A DNA stretch of 64,000 nucleotides, taken from contig OY970240.1 in assembly GCA_963715445.1 (NCBI GenBank), positions 1,178,001 to 1,242,000 on the forward strand, written 5' to 3'. Shown in pieces: positions 1 through 8,463 of the stretch. Every line of letters begins with the position of its first letter. Position 1 is the stretch's first letter. The DNA comes from JAAYBF01 sp963715445 (GTDB lineage Bacteria > Actinomycetota > Thermoleophilia > Solirubrobacterales > Thermoleophilaceae). The translations under genes were made by a program, and so were the position numbers. Under the pieces are notes generated by a model, which saw only the letters and a program-made list of their open reading frames with translations, did not search any database and was not told the origin of the DNA.

Positions 1-1284
1 GCCTCGCTGCTGGTGTTCCCGCAGCGCTTCCTCTACTCGATGGGCCTCGGCGGGGCGCTGGTCGCGCTGCTCGCCGCAGCGGTCTCGCTGATCGTGCTGC
101 CGGCCGTGCTCGGGCTCCTGGGCGAGCGCGTGAACTCGCTGTCGCCGAAGTTCCTGCATCGCAGGGCGGAGCAGGACGCCCAGCCCACCTCTGAGGGCTT
201 CTGGTACCGGCTCTCGCAGTTCGTCCAGCGCTTCCCGGGACGGATCGCCGCGACCACGACGATCCTCCTACTGGCGCTCGGGATCCCCTTCTACGCGATC
301 AAATTCACCGCGCCGGACGCCCAGATCCTTCCGCAGGACCGCAGCGCGAGACAGGTGGACGACGCGCTCCGCGCCGACTTCCCGCCCTTCCGCGACACGC
401 CCATCACCGCCCTGTTCACCGGCGGCGCGGAGAGGCAGGCGAACGCCGTCCGCGCCGAGCTGGCGGCGCTCCCCGGCGTGGCGCAGGCCGCACCGCCGCG
501 TCCGCTGACCGGCGGGGGCTACGTGATCGAGGCGGTCTCGACCACGGCCTACATCGACGACGAGAGCCGCGACGCGGTGGGATTCGCACGCGACGTCGTG
601 GTCCCACCGGGAACGGAGCTGCTGATCGGCGGCGCGACGGCCGGCTTCCTCGACTTCCAGGACAGCCTCGTGAACCACCTCCCCGCCGCCGTGGCGATCG
701 TGGTGATCGCCACGATGCTGATCCTCTTCCTGATGACCGGCTCCGTCGTGCTGCCGATCAAGGCCCTGCTGATGAACGTCCTGAACCTCAGCGCGGTGTT
801 CGGGATCCTCGTCTTCGTCTTCCAGGACGGCCGCCTCGAGGGCCTGCTCGCGTATACGAGCCAAGGGGCTCTGGAGCAGACGATGCCGGTGCTGCTCTTC
901 GCGGTCGCGTTCGGGCTCTCGACCGACTACGCGGTGTTCCTGCTCTCGCGGATCAAGGAGGCCCGCGACAACGGCGCGCCCGACTCGGAGAGCGTCGCCA
1001 TCGGCCTCGAGCGCACCGGCCGGATCGTCACCGCCGCGGCGCTGCTCTTCGCAATCGCGATCGGGGCGTTCGCCACGTCCGAGATCATCTTCGTCAAGCA
1101 GAACGGGATCGGCACGGCGCTGGCCGTCCTGATCGACGCCACGCTCATCCGCGCGCTGCTCGTGCCCTCGCTGATGGAGCTGCTCGGGAAGTGGAACTGG
1201 TGGGCGCCGCGGCCGCTGCGCAGGCTGCACGACCGAATCGGCGTGAGCGAGGTCGAGCCTCCGGCCCGGCCCGCGGAGACCTAG
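1..1284 (+). CDS. MMPL/RND-family exporter, C-terminal part (cut by left edge)
   Basis: The reading frame is open to base 1, so only the last ~427 residues are present; members of this family are usually 700 residues or more. Visible are two hydrophobic helices near the start, an extracytoplasmic domain of about 110 residues, and a block of further helices that includes the GLSTDYAVFLLSR motif, typical of the proton-relay helix of MMPL/SSD transporters. The end has the KWNWWAPRPL tail common in actinobacterial MMPL proteins. The family exports lipids, siderophores or drugs using the proton gradient. The substrate here cannot be told. An internal GTG at 13 is not the real start. Confidence 0.9.
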   Translation, partial: ASLLVFPQRFLYSMGLGGALVALLAAAVSLIVLPAVLGLLGERVNSLSPKFLHRRAEQDAQPTSEGFWYRLSQFVQRFPGRIAATTTILLLALGIPFYAIKFTAPDAQILPQDRSARQVDDALRADFPPFRDTPITALFTGGAERQANAVRAELAALPGVAQAAPPRPLTGGGYVIEAVSTTAYIDDESRDAVGFARDVVVPPGTELLIGGATAGFLDFQDSLVNHLPAAVAIVVIATMLILFLMTGSVVLPIKALLMNVLNLSAVFGILVFVFQDGRLEGLLAYTSQGALEQTMPVLLFAVAFGLSTDYAVFLLSRIKEARDNGAPDSESVAIGLERTGRIVTAAALLFAIAIGAFATSEIIFVKQNGIGTALAVLIDATLIRALLVPSLMELLGKWNWWAPRPLRRLHDRIGVSEVEPPARPAET

Positions 1285-1292
1285 CCCACCGA

Positions 1293-1298
1293 TAGCCT
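1293..1298 (+). promoter_or_regulatory. -10 element TAGCCT of a probable leaderless promoter
   Basis: TAGCCT fits the actinobacterial -10 pattern TAnnnT and ends 6 bases before the ATG at 1305, which puts the expected transcription start at or next to the start codon. No Shine-Dalgarno sequence is present. The same spacing is seen before the genes at 14658, 24577 and 39348. Confidence 0.5.
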
Positions 1299-1304
1299 GT
1301 CCGC

Positions 1305-2195
1305 ATGCCGAGGACGCGCAGCTTCAGGCACCAGGGCCATCGGCTCGTCTACGACGAGTACGGCAGCGGCGACCGGGTGATCGTGCTGATGCCCGGGCTG
1401 CTGTTCAGCCGCCGGATGCAGGGCCCGCTGGCCCAGGCGCTGGCCGACCGCGGGCACCGCGTCCTGTGCCTCGACCTGCTCGGCCATGGGGACTCGGACC
1501 GTCCCGAGGAGATGTGGGAGTACTCGATGAACGCCTTCGGCGGGCAGGCGCTCGGGCTGCTCGACCATCTCGGCATCGAGCAGGCGGTGCTCGGCGGGAC
1601 ATCGCTCGGCGCCAACAGCGCGCTCGAGGCGGCCGCCCAGGACCAGAGCCGGGTCAAGGGCCTGCTGATCGAGATGCCCGTGCTCGACAACGCCCTGCTC
1701 GGCTGCGCGATCGGCTTCACCCCGCTGCTCGTCTCACTGACCTTCGGCGCGCCGATCACCCGCTCGCTCGGGTGGGTGGCCCGCAGGGTGCCGCGCCGCG
1801 GCCCGCTGCTCGGCACGATGATGCTCGACTGGATCAGCCAGGACCCCAAGCCCTCGGCCTCGGTCCTGCAGGGCCTGTTCTTCGGCCGTGTGGCCCCGCC
1901 GCGCGAGGTGCGCCGCCAGCTCAAGGCCCCGGCGCTCGTGATCGGGCACCTGCGCGACCCGATCCACCCCTTCTCCGACGCCGACATGCTGGTCCACGAG
2001 CTTCCCTCCGCCAGCCTCGTCGAGGCTTCGTCGATCCTCGAGCTGCGGATCAGTCCCGAGCGGCTGACGGGCGAGATCGTCGAGTTCGTGGAGCGCTGCT
2101 GGAAGCCCCGCCGACGCCGACCGGCTGCGAGACGGCGGCCACCGGCCAGGCGAGCGGCCGGCTCACGCGCCACAGCCCGCACCCGCTCCGCTTGA
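1305..2195 (+). CDS. alpha/beta-fold hydrolase
   Basis: A 296-residue protein with an alpha/beta hydrolase N-terminal half: strand-turn IVLMPGLLF, then LDLLGHGDSDRP, then the nucleophile elbow GGTSLGAN with the putative catalytic Ser at residue 100. An acidic residue in RDPIHPF (about 217) could be the triad Asp. The usual catalytic His near the C-terminus is not found in its normal place: the corresponding segment reads SSILELRISPERL. The protein may therefore be a non-standard or inactive member, or use another His. The last ~30 residues are Arg/Ala-rich and probably unstructured. The start is chosen from the ATG that follows a leaderless-type -10. No substrate can be inferred. Confidence 0.85.
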   Translation: MPRTRSFRHQGHRLVYDEYGSGDRVIVLMPGLLFSRRMQGPLAQALADRGHRVLCLDLLGHGDSDRPEEMWEYSMNAFGGQALGLLDHLGIEQAVLGGTSLGANSALEAAAQDQSRVKGLLIEMPVLDNALLGCAIGFTPLLVSLTFGAPITRSLGWVARRVPRRGPLLGTMMLDWISQDPKPSASVLQGLFFGRVAPPREVRRQLKAPALVIGHLRDPIHPFSDADMLVHELPSASLVEASSILELRISPERLTGEIVEFVERCWKPRRRRPAARRRPPARRAAGSRATARTRSA

Positions 2196-2236
2196 CCGTG
2201 GCGCGACGGCGTTCGGCGCACTAGTCTTCACCCTCG

Positions 2237-2971
2237 ATGTCGAGCCGCAAAGAGCAGAAGGACCAGCTGCGTCAAGAGCGCGAGCAGCGCCAAGCGCAGG
2301 CTGACGCCGCCGGAAGGCGTCGCCGCATGATCGGCTACGGAGTCGGTGGAGGGCTCGTGGCCCTGGCCCTGGTGGTGGTCGCCGTTGCCCTGCTCGCCGG
2401 CGGTGGTGACAGCGAAGGCGGAGGCGGGAACGGCTCCGATTCCGCCAGCGTCCTGCCGGACGGCGGCAGCGTGCCGGAGCCCAAGGGCGGCCTGGACCTC
2501 GCGACCGCCGTCGAGAGGGCGGGCTGCGAGCTCAAGAGCTGGCGATCGGACTCCCGCGTCCACACCGACGACCTCAGCGAGAAGATCGACTACGCGACGA
2601 ACCCCCCGACGGCCGGCAAGCACTTCGCCCAGTGGGCGGAGGACGGCGCCTACGAGGACGCCCCGGACGTCAAGGAGCTGGTGCACGCCCTCGAGCACGG
2701 CCGGATCATCATCTGGTTCAAGAAGAGCCTCCCCGCGAAGGAGCGAGCGAACCTCAAGGCCCTCTACGACGAGGACACCTACCAGATGCTGCTCACGCCC
2801 AACGAGACGAACATGCCCTACGCGGTCGCCGCGAGCGCCTGGAATGCCGCTCCGACGCCGAACGGCACCGGCCGGCTGCTCGGCTGCCCGAAGTACGACG
2901 ACGCCGTGTTCGACGCGATCCGCGCCTTCAAGGACGAGCATCGGGGCAACGGCCCCGAGGTCGTCCAGTAA
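2237..2971 (+). CDS. DUF3105 membrane-anchored protein, copy 1
   Basis: A 244-residue protein. The N-terminus is a charged coiled segment (about residues 1-33, Glu/Gln/Arg-rich), followed by one transmembrane helix (about 35-57), a Gly/Ser linker and a C-terminal DUF3105 domain. That domain shows the family hallmarks: the GKHFAQWAEDG segment and HALEHGRIIIWF, with conserved His. The domain should face outside the membrane. The function of DUF3105 is unknown. The gene is followed after 21 bases by a close paralogue, and long blocks of the two genes are identical at the DNA level. A -10-like TAGTCT lies at 2222, nine bases before the ATG. Confidence 0.85.
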   Translation: MSSRKEQKDQLRQEREQRQAQADAAGRRRRMIGYGVGGGLVALALVVVAVALLAGGGDSEGGGGNGSDSASVLPDGGSVPEPKGGLDLATAVERAGCELKSWRSDSRVHTDDLSEKIDYATNPPTAGKHFAQWAEDGAYEDAPDVKELVHALEHGRIIIWFKKSLPAKERANLKALYDEDTYQMLLTPNETNMPYAVAASAWNAAPTPNGTGRLLGCPKYDDAVFDAIRAFKDEHRGNGPEVVQ

Positions 2972-2992
2972 CACCCCGCTCCCAGGGCCTCG

Positions 2993-3721
2993 ATGTCCAG
3001 CCGCAGGGAGCAGAAGGAGCAGCTGCGCCAAGAGCGCGAGCAGCGTGAGGCCACAGCCAAGGCGGCTGCAGGACGCAACCGGATCATCGGCTACGGGGTC
3101 GGTGGAGGGCTCGCCGTCATCGCCCTGATCGCCGGTGTGCTGGTGCTCGCCGGAGGTGGCGACGGGGAAAGCGGTGGCGGTTCAGCGAGCGCTGACGTGC
3201 TGCCCGACGGCGGCAGCGTGCCGGAGCCCAAGGGTGGCCTGGACCTCGCGACCGCCGTCGAGAGGGCGGGCTGCGAGCTCGAGAGCTACAAGGCCACGGG
3301 TCGCTCCCCTCATAGCACCGACCTGGATGAAAAGATCGAATGGCCGACGAAGCCGCCGGCGGGTGGCCGGCACTTCCAAGAGTGGGCCGATGACGCAGCT
3401 TACGAAGCGGCTCCGAACATAAACAAGCTCGTCCATACGCTCGAGCACGGCCGGATCATCATCTGGTTCAAGAAGAGCCTCCCCGCGAAGGAGCGAGCGA
3501 ACCTCAAGGCGCTCTACGACGAGGACGCCTACCAAATGGTCCTGACCCCGGATGAGACCGAGAGCCCGTATCAGGTAGCGGCCACCGCGTGGAATGGAGA
3601 GCCGCAGCCCAACGGCACCGGCCGGCTGCTCGGCTGCCCGAAGTACGACGACGCCGTGTTCGACGCGATCCGCGCCTTCAAGGACGAGCATCGGGGCAAC
3701 GGCCCCGAGGTCGTCCAGTAA
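2993..3721 (+). CDS. DUF3105 membrane-anchored protein, copy 2
   Basis: A 242-residue tandem paralogue of the preceding gene with the same plan: charged N-terminal coil, one transmembrane helix, Gly/Ser linker and DUF3105 domain with HTLEHGRIIIWF. Identity to copy 1 is mosaic. Bases 3206-3280 differ from 2459-2533 at one position. Bases 3440-3510 are identical to 2690-2760. Bases 3611-3726 are identical to 2861-2976, running past the stop codon. The intervening part (about 3281-3439) has diverged strongly and is less GC-rich. This pattern points to gene conversion. Function unknown; the two proteins may form a hetero-oligomer, but nothing in the sequence proves it. Confidence 0.85.
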   Translation: MSSRREQKEQLRQEREQREATAKAAAGRNRIIGYGVGGGLAVIALIAGVLVLAGGGDGESGGGSASADVLPDGGSVPEPKGGLDLATAVERAGCELESYKATGRSPHSTDLDEKIEWPTKPPAGGRHFQEWADDAAYEAAPNINKLVHTLEHGRIIIWFKKSLPAKERANLKALYDEDAYQMVLTPDETESPYQVAATAWNGEPQPNGTGRLLGCPKYDDAVFDAIRAFKDEHRGNGPEVVQ

Positions 3722-3790
3722 CACCCGACTCCCAGGGCAACAAAGCTTGCAGGGCGCAACGGATGCGGCCGGAGCGTGTTCGATGCTTGG

Positions 3791-5638
3791 ATGAGGCGCC
3801 TGCTCGCGATCGGGGCGGCGCTCTGCGTGGCTGCCCTGTGCATGCTCGCGGCGCCCGCTCTGTCACTCCACCCCTACCGGCCCGAGCCAGTCGACTTCTC
3901 GATGGCGGTCGGCCCGGCTGCGCCCAGCCTCTCCGGCGCCGGTCAGGAGCTTGCGACTTCCCGGCCCATGCGGGCGCCACGGCGCTTCAACCTCGTCGGG
4001 CTGAGCTGGAACTCGAGCGCGAGCGAGGCAGCCCACGCGTCTGAAGAGCACGGCGCTCCCGCGGCCACGGCCTACGTCCGCACGCGCAGCGAGGGCGGGG
4101 AGTGGACGCGCTGGGCGCCCTTGGAGGCGCAGACCGCCGACGGCCCCGACCCCGGCACCGGCGAGAGCGGCGGCGAAGCGGTGTCCAACCCCGTGTGGAT
4201 GGGCGAGGGCGACTGGGTGCAGTACCGCACGGCCGAGCGGCTGGAGGACGCGCGGCTGAGATTCGTGAACGTGGAGGGAACCGCGACCGCCGCCGACCGG
4301 GCGCGCACGGCGGTGCGCGAGACGGCCAGCGCCGCGGTCGGGTCGGTCGCCACGGTGCTCGGCCTGGGCGACGCCGCCGCCGAGGACGACCAGCCGGAGA
4401 TGGTGAGCAGAGCGGAATGGGGCGCCGACAGCTGCAAGCCGCGCACGAAGGCCGCGTATGGCCAGGTCAAGGCCGCCTACGTCCACCACACGGTGAACCT
4501 GAACGACTACACCAGCGAGGAGGCGCCCGCGATCGTCCTCGCCATGTGCCGCTACCACCGCAACTCGAACGGCTGGAACGACATCGGCTACAACTTCCTC
4601 GTCGACCGCTTCGGGACGATCTACGAGGGCCGTGCCGGAGGCGTCGGCGCCGCCGTGGTGGGCGCGCAAGCCGAGGGCTTCAACTCCCAGACCACCGGCA
4701 TCGCGAACATCGGCACCTACTCCGACGTCCCCCAGAGCCAGGAGGCGCTCGACGCGATGGCGCGCCTGATCCGCTGGAAGCTCCCGCTCCACGGCTACCC
4801 GACCTCCGGCACCGCGGTGCTGCAGAGCGCCGGCGGGGCGAGCAACCACTACGCCGCCGGCAAGAGCGTCCGCGTGAAGCGCGTGCTCGGGCATCGCGAC
4901 ACGAACTCCACGGCCTGCCCCGGCAACGCCCTCTACGCGCAGATGCCCGACCTGCGCTCCCTGATCGGCAGCGCGCAGCCACAGGGGACCGGGACCAACC
5001 TGACCGCCACGCTCGAGCCGCGCGCCGCGGTGGACTTCGGGGGCGCCGTGGATGTCGCGGGGCGGCTCGTGTCGCTCACGGGCGCGCCCGTGAGCGGCCA
5101 GAAAGTAGCCGTGCAGGCGCGAGTCGACGGCCGGTGGCAGACCTCTTCGTTCCCGGTGACGGGCCGGGACGGCGCCTTCTCGGCCACCGTCAAGCCGCGG
5201 GTGACGCGCCTGCTGCGCGTGCGCTTCGTGGGGGCGGGAGATCTGCGCTCCTCGGTCACGCCCGCCCTCCGCATGACGGTGCGGCCGCTCGTGTCCCTGC
5301 GCCGCCCGGCGCGCCGCGGGCGGGCGGGCAGCCGAATCCGCGTCCGCGGCACGGCGCGACCGCGCAAGGCGCGCGTCTACCAGGTGCTGCAGGTCAAGCG
5401 CGGCAAGCGCTTCCGCAAGGCCGGCGTCAGGACCGTGCGGACGCAGAGAGGCGGCGTGTTCGACAGCTACTTCGTGCCGGCAGCGGCCGGCACCTACCGC
5501 TACGTCGTGGTGGCCAAGGCCGACGAGGAGACGGGCCGCGGCGCGAGCGAGAAGGTGACGATCAAGGTCGTCGGCGGCGCCACGCACGCTCTGCGCGGGG
5601 GTGCCCGCGCACGCGGCTCGAGCAGGCCGCGGCGCTAG
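3791..5638 (+). CDS. secreted N-acetylmuramoyl-L-alanine amidase (PGRP/Amidase_2 type)
   Basis: Starting at ATG 3791 the protein has a typical signal peptide (MRRLLAIGAALCVAALCML, then small residues). An in-frame GTG at 3776 is an alternative start; neither has a well-spaced SD. The catalytic domain spans about residues 210-395 and contains AEWGAD, a zinc-binding His in YVHHTVN, GYNFLVDRFG, EGRAGG, GHRDTN and CPG. These supply the His/His/Cys zinc ligands and Tyr of PGRP-like amidases, which cut the amide bond between MurNAc and L-Ala of peptidoglycan. The C-terminal ~200 residues look like one or two beta-sandwich repeats, rich in Arg and Val, possibly wall-binding. It ends in a four-base CTAG shared with the stop of the convergent sugar transferase gene. 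Confidence 0.9.
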   Translation: MRRLLAIGAALCVAALCMLAAPALSLHPYRPEPVDFSMAVGPAAPSLSGAGQELATSRPMRAPRRFNLVGLSWNSSASEAAHASEEHGAPAATAYVRTRSEGGEWTRWAPLEAQTADGPDPGTGESGGEAVSNPVWMGEGDWVQYRTAERLEDARLRFVNVEGTATAADRARTAVRETASAAVGSVATVLGLGDAAAEDDQPEMVSRAEWGADSCKPRTKAAYGQVKAAYVHHTVNLNDYTSEEAPAIVLAMCRYHRNSNGWNDIGYNFLVDRFGTIYEGRAGGVGAAVVGAQAEGFNSQTTGIANIGTYSDVPQSQEALDAMARLIRWKLPLHGYPTSGTAVLQSAGGASNHYAAGKSVRVKRVLGHRDTNSTACPGNALYAQMPDLRSLIGSAQPQGTGTNLTATLEPRAAVDFGGAVDVAGRLVSLTGAPVSGQKVAVQARVDGRWQTSSFPVTGRDGAFSATVKPRVTRLLRVRFVGAGDLRSSVTPALRMTVRPLVSLRRPARRGRAGSRIRVRGTARPRKARVYQVLQVKRGKRFRKAGVRTVRTQRGGVFDSYFVPAAAGTYRYVVVAKADEETGRGASEKVTIKVVGGATHALRGGARARGSSRPRR

Positions 5639-6237
5639 CCGCGCGGCGGCTCCTCGTCCCAGCCCTGGGTGACGTCCGCGCTGTAGAGCCCGTGACCCGA
5701 CACGAGCAGCTTGGCCGTCCGGGCCAGGATGCGCAGGTCGAGCGCCAGCGAGCGGCTGTCGACGTACCAGACGTCCAGATCGATCCGCTCGGGCCAGGAG
5801 AGCGACGTGCGGCCGTTCACCTGGGCCCAGCCGGTGATGCCCGGCTTGACCTCCAGGCGCCGCCGCTGGTGCGGCGTGTAGCGGTCCACCTGGACCTGCA
5901 CCGTAGGCCGCGGCCCGACCACGGCCAGCTCGCCGCGCAGCACGTTGACGAGGTTGGGCAGCTCGTCCAGCGAGAAGCGGCGGAGCAGGCGGCCGACGCG
6001 GGTGATGCGCGAATCGCGGTCCTCGATGTAGAGGCCGGCGCCGCTGTGCTCCGCTCCGACGACCATCGTCCGCAGCTTCCAGAGGTCGAACGAGGCGCCC
6101 TCCAGACCCACCCGGCGCTGGCGGTAGAGGACCGGGCCGCGCGAGTCCAGCTTGATCGCCAGGGCGCAGATCGCGAGCACCGGAGAGGCGACGGCGAGCG
6201 CGAGCGCCGCCAGCAGCACGTCGAGCGCGCGGTTCAC
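5635..6237 (-). CDS. bacterial sugar transferase (polyprenyl-phosphate phosphoglycosyl transferase)
   Basis: A 200-residue monotopic phosphoglycosyl transferase of the PglC/WcaJ-catalytic-domain type. It has an N-terminal re-entrant hydrophobic helix (about 5-28), KLDSRGPVLYRQRRVG, FDLWKLRTM, the SLDELPNLVNVLRGELAVVGPRP region containing the catalytic Asp-Glu dyad, and KPGITGWAQVNGR. Such enzymes move a sugar-1-phosphate from a UDP-sugar to undecaprenyl phosphate, the first membrane step in making a glycan. The gene is divergent from the GT4 gene (only ~20-35 bases between starts), so they probably share a control region. It is the likely initiating enzyme of the glycan cluster that extends to 22020. 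Confidence 0.9.
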   Translation of the reverse strand: MNRALDVLLAALALAVASPVLAICALAIKLDSRGPVLYRQRRVGLEGASFDLWKLRTMVVGAEHSGAGLYIEDRDSRITRVGRLLRRFSLDELPNLVNVLRGELAVVGPRPTVQVQVDRYTPHQRRRLEVKPGITGWAQVNGRTSLSWPERIDLDVWYVDSRSLALDLRILARTAKLLVSGHGLYSADVTQGWDEEPPRG

Positions 6238-6257
6238 GCGGCCGAGGCTCGGTTACG

Positions 6258-7484
6258 GTGGTGCCCGCTCACGTGCGGATTCTCTACCTGCATCAGTTCT
6301 TCACGACCCGCGACGGGACCGGCGGCACGCGCTCGTACGAGTTCGCGCGGCGCATGGTCGCAGAGGGTCACGAGGTGACGATGGTAACCGCGGCGGGCGC
6401 CGAGCCGCGGGAGCGGACGGTGGATGGGATCCGCGTGGTGGAGGTGCGCGGGGGCTACGGCGACTACGTGCGCGCGACCGGCATGAGCTATCCGAGGCGG
6501 ATCGCCGCGTTCCTCGCCTTCGCCGCCTCGGCGACCGTCGCCGCCGTTCGCGCCCCGCGCCCCGACGTGGTGCTCGCCACCTCGCCTCCGCTCACGATGG
6601 CCCTCCCCGGGATCGCCGCCGCGCGGCGACATCGGGTGCCGCTCGTGTTCGAGGTGCGCGACCTGTGGCCGGAGGCGCCGATCCAGATGGGGGCGCTGCG
6701 CCAGCCGCTCGCCCGACGGCTCGCGCGCGCGCTCGAGCGCTTCGTCTACCGCGCCGCCCGGGAGATCGTGGCCCTCTCCCCCGGCATGCGCGACGGCGTC
6801 GTAACCGCCGGCGTCGACCCCGAGCGCGTGACGCTGATCCCGAACGCCTCGGACCTCGACCTCTTCTCGCCCGACCTGGATCCCGGCGACCTGCGCGAGC
6901 GGCTCGGGATCGAAGGAGCCTTCGTCTGCTCCTACTTCGGCACGATGGGCGAGGCGAACGACCTGACGCAGGTACTCGACGCCGCCGCCCTGCTGCGCGA
7001 GCGCGGCGAGGACGGTGTGGCCTTCGTGCTGCAGGGCGAGGGCAAGCGCCGCGCCGCGCTCGAAGCCGACGTGCGCTCGCGCAAGCTCGACGGCGTGGTG
7101 CTGCTGCCGGGCGGCGACAAGCGCTCCGCGGCACGCCTCGCCGCGGCGTCGGACGCGTGCATGACGATCTTCAAGGACGTGCCGATCCTCGCCACCAACT
7201 CGCCGAACAAGCTGTTCGACACCTTCGCCGCCGGACGCGCGGCGATCGTGAACATGGACGGCTGGCAGCGCAGCCTGGTGGAGGACAACCAGGCGGGGGT
7301 CTACGCACCCGCGGGAGATGCCGGCGCGCTCGCCGAGCAGGTCCTGTTCCTGCGCGACAATCCCGACGTGACACGCCGCTTGGGTGAGAACGCGCGAGCG
7401 CTGGCGGAGCGCGAGTTCGATCGCGAGCTGCTGGCCGAGAGGCTCCTGGGAGTGCTCGAGCGGGCGGCTGGGGACTCCAGGTGA
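6258..7484 (+). CDS. GT4-family glycosyltransferase
   Basis: GT-B fold enzyme of about 408 residues. The N-terminal half starts with ILYLHQFF and has FEVRDLWPEAP, as in WbuB-type transferases. The C-terminal half has YFGTMGEAND, VFVLQGEGKRR and the nucleotide-binding region SPNKLFDTFAAGRA with its conserved acidic/aromatic pattern. It should add a sugar to a lipid-linked intermediate on the cytoplasmic face. GTG codons at 6258, 6261 and 6273 are possible starts; 6273 would give the usual MRILYLHQFF beginning. Its last four bases (GTGA) contain the start of the next gene, implying translational coupling. Confidence 0.9.
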   Translation: MVPAHVRILYLHQFFTTRDGTGGTRSYEFARRMVAEGHEVTMVTAAGAEPRERTVDGIRVVEVRGGYGDYVRATGMSYPRRIAAFLAFAASATVAAVRAPRPDVVLATSPPLTMALPGIAAARRHRVPLVFEVRDLWPEAPIQMGALRQPLARRLARALERFVYRAAREIVALSPGMRDGVVTAGVDPERVTLIPNASDLDLFSPDLDPGDLRERLGIEGAFVCSYFGTMGEANDLTQVLDAAALLRERGEDGVAFVLQGEGKRRAALEADVRSRKLDGVVLLPGGDKRSAARLAAASDACMTIFKDVPILATNSPNKLFDTFAAGRAAIVNMDGWQRSLVEDNQAGVYAPAGDAGALAEQVLFLRDNPDVTRRLGENARALAEREFDRELLAERLLGVLERAAGDSR

Positions 7485-8428
7485 GCGGCGACGTGGACAT
7501 CTCCTACTGCGTGGTGAACACGAACGGCCGGGACTACCTGCTCGCCTGCCTCGAGGCGATCGAGCGCACCCACCCGGCGACGGTCTCGCACGAGGTGCTC
7601 GTGCTCGACAACTGCTCGGACGACGGCTCCGTGGCGGCGGTCGAGGCGAGCGGCCACGACGTGCGCGTGATCGCGCGCGAGCGCCGCACCGGGAAGGCCG
7701 AGAACGACTCGGCGCTGCTGAGCGAGGCCCGGGGGCGCTACTGCCTGCTGCTCAACGAGGACTCGGAGCTCCGCGCGGGCGCGGCGGCGGCGCTGCTCGG
7801 CGCGCTCGAGGAGCACCCACGGGCAGCCGCGGCGGGCGCCCAGCTGCTCTCAACCGAGGGGGAGCCGAAGGCGTGCGCGTGGCGCCTGCCGGGGATCGTC
7901 GCGGCGGTAGCCGGGATCGTGTTCCTGCACAAGGTCGTGACCGTGCAGAGCCGCGGTCGACGCACCCGACGCGTCGGCTGGACCCAGTCGAGCGCGATGC
8001 TCGTGCGCCGGGCCGCCGCCGCCGAGGTCGGCTACCTCGATCCCGACTTCTTCGTCTACTCCGACGAGACGGACTTCTGCAAGCGCCTGCACGACGCGGG
8101 CTGGGACATCCTCTACGTGCCTGCCGCGCGGGCGGTCCACCACGATCAGCTCACGAGCGACCGGCGCAGCGCGAAACGCAGGATCGTGGAGTTCCACCGC
8201 AATCGCGACCTCTACATGCGCAAGCACCACGGAGCGGTCGAGCGGGCCATCGTGCGCAAGCTCAACGCGGCCTTCTACCTCCTGCGCGCGGGCGCGGCGG
8301 TAGCGTTGCCGGGGCACGATCCGCGCCGCTATCTCCTCCACGCGACGCAGGAGCTGCGCCCCGGGCGTGGAGAGGGCATCCGCGAGGCCGCCGAGGAGTA
8401 CAACCGCCGAGCGCGAATCGCTCCCTGA
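7481..8428 (+). CDS. GT2-family glycosyltransferase
   Basis: A 315-residue GT-A fold transferase of the rhamnosyltransferase-like GT2 type. Visible are VVNTNGRDYLLACLEAI, VLDNCSDDGS (nucleotide-sugar binding), LLNEDSEL in the place of the metal-binding acidic motif, and YSDETDFCKRLHDAGW, the catalytic-base motif region. The C-terminus has a short amphipathic stretch. It overlaps the upstream GT4 gene by four bases and is followed after 35 bases by the Wzy-like gene, so it is part of the same transcription unit. Confidence 0.88.
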   Translation: MSGDVDISYCVVNTNGRDYLLACLEAIERTHPATVSHEVLVLDNCSDDGSVAAVEASGHDVRVIARERRTGKAENDSALLSEARGRYCLLLNEDSELRAGAAAALLGALEEHPRAAAAGAQLLSTEGEPKACAWRLPGIVAAVAGIVFLHKVVTVQSRGRRTRRVGWTQSSAMLVRRAAAAEVGYLDPDFFVYSDETDFCKRLHDAGWDILYVPAARAVHHDQLTSDRRSAKRRIVEFHRNRDLYMRKHHGAVERAIVRKLNAAFYLLRAGAAVALPGHDPRRYLLHATQELRPGRGEGIREAAEEYNRRARIAP

Positions 8429-8463
8429 AGAGCACCTTTCCCACACCGCAGCAGCCCATCCAA

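Noticed and set aside
268..1230. Long antisense open frame opposite the MMPL gene
   Set aside because: High-GC DNA keeps shadow frames open. The translation is Arg/Gly/His-rich without domains, and the opposite strand encodes a clear transporter.
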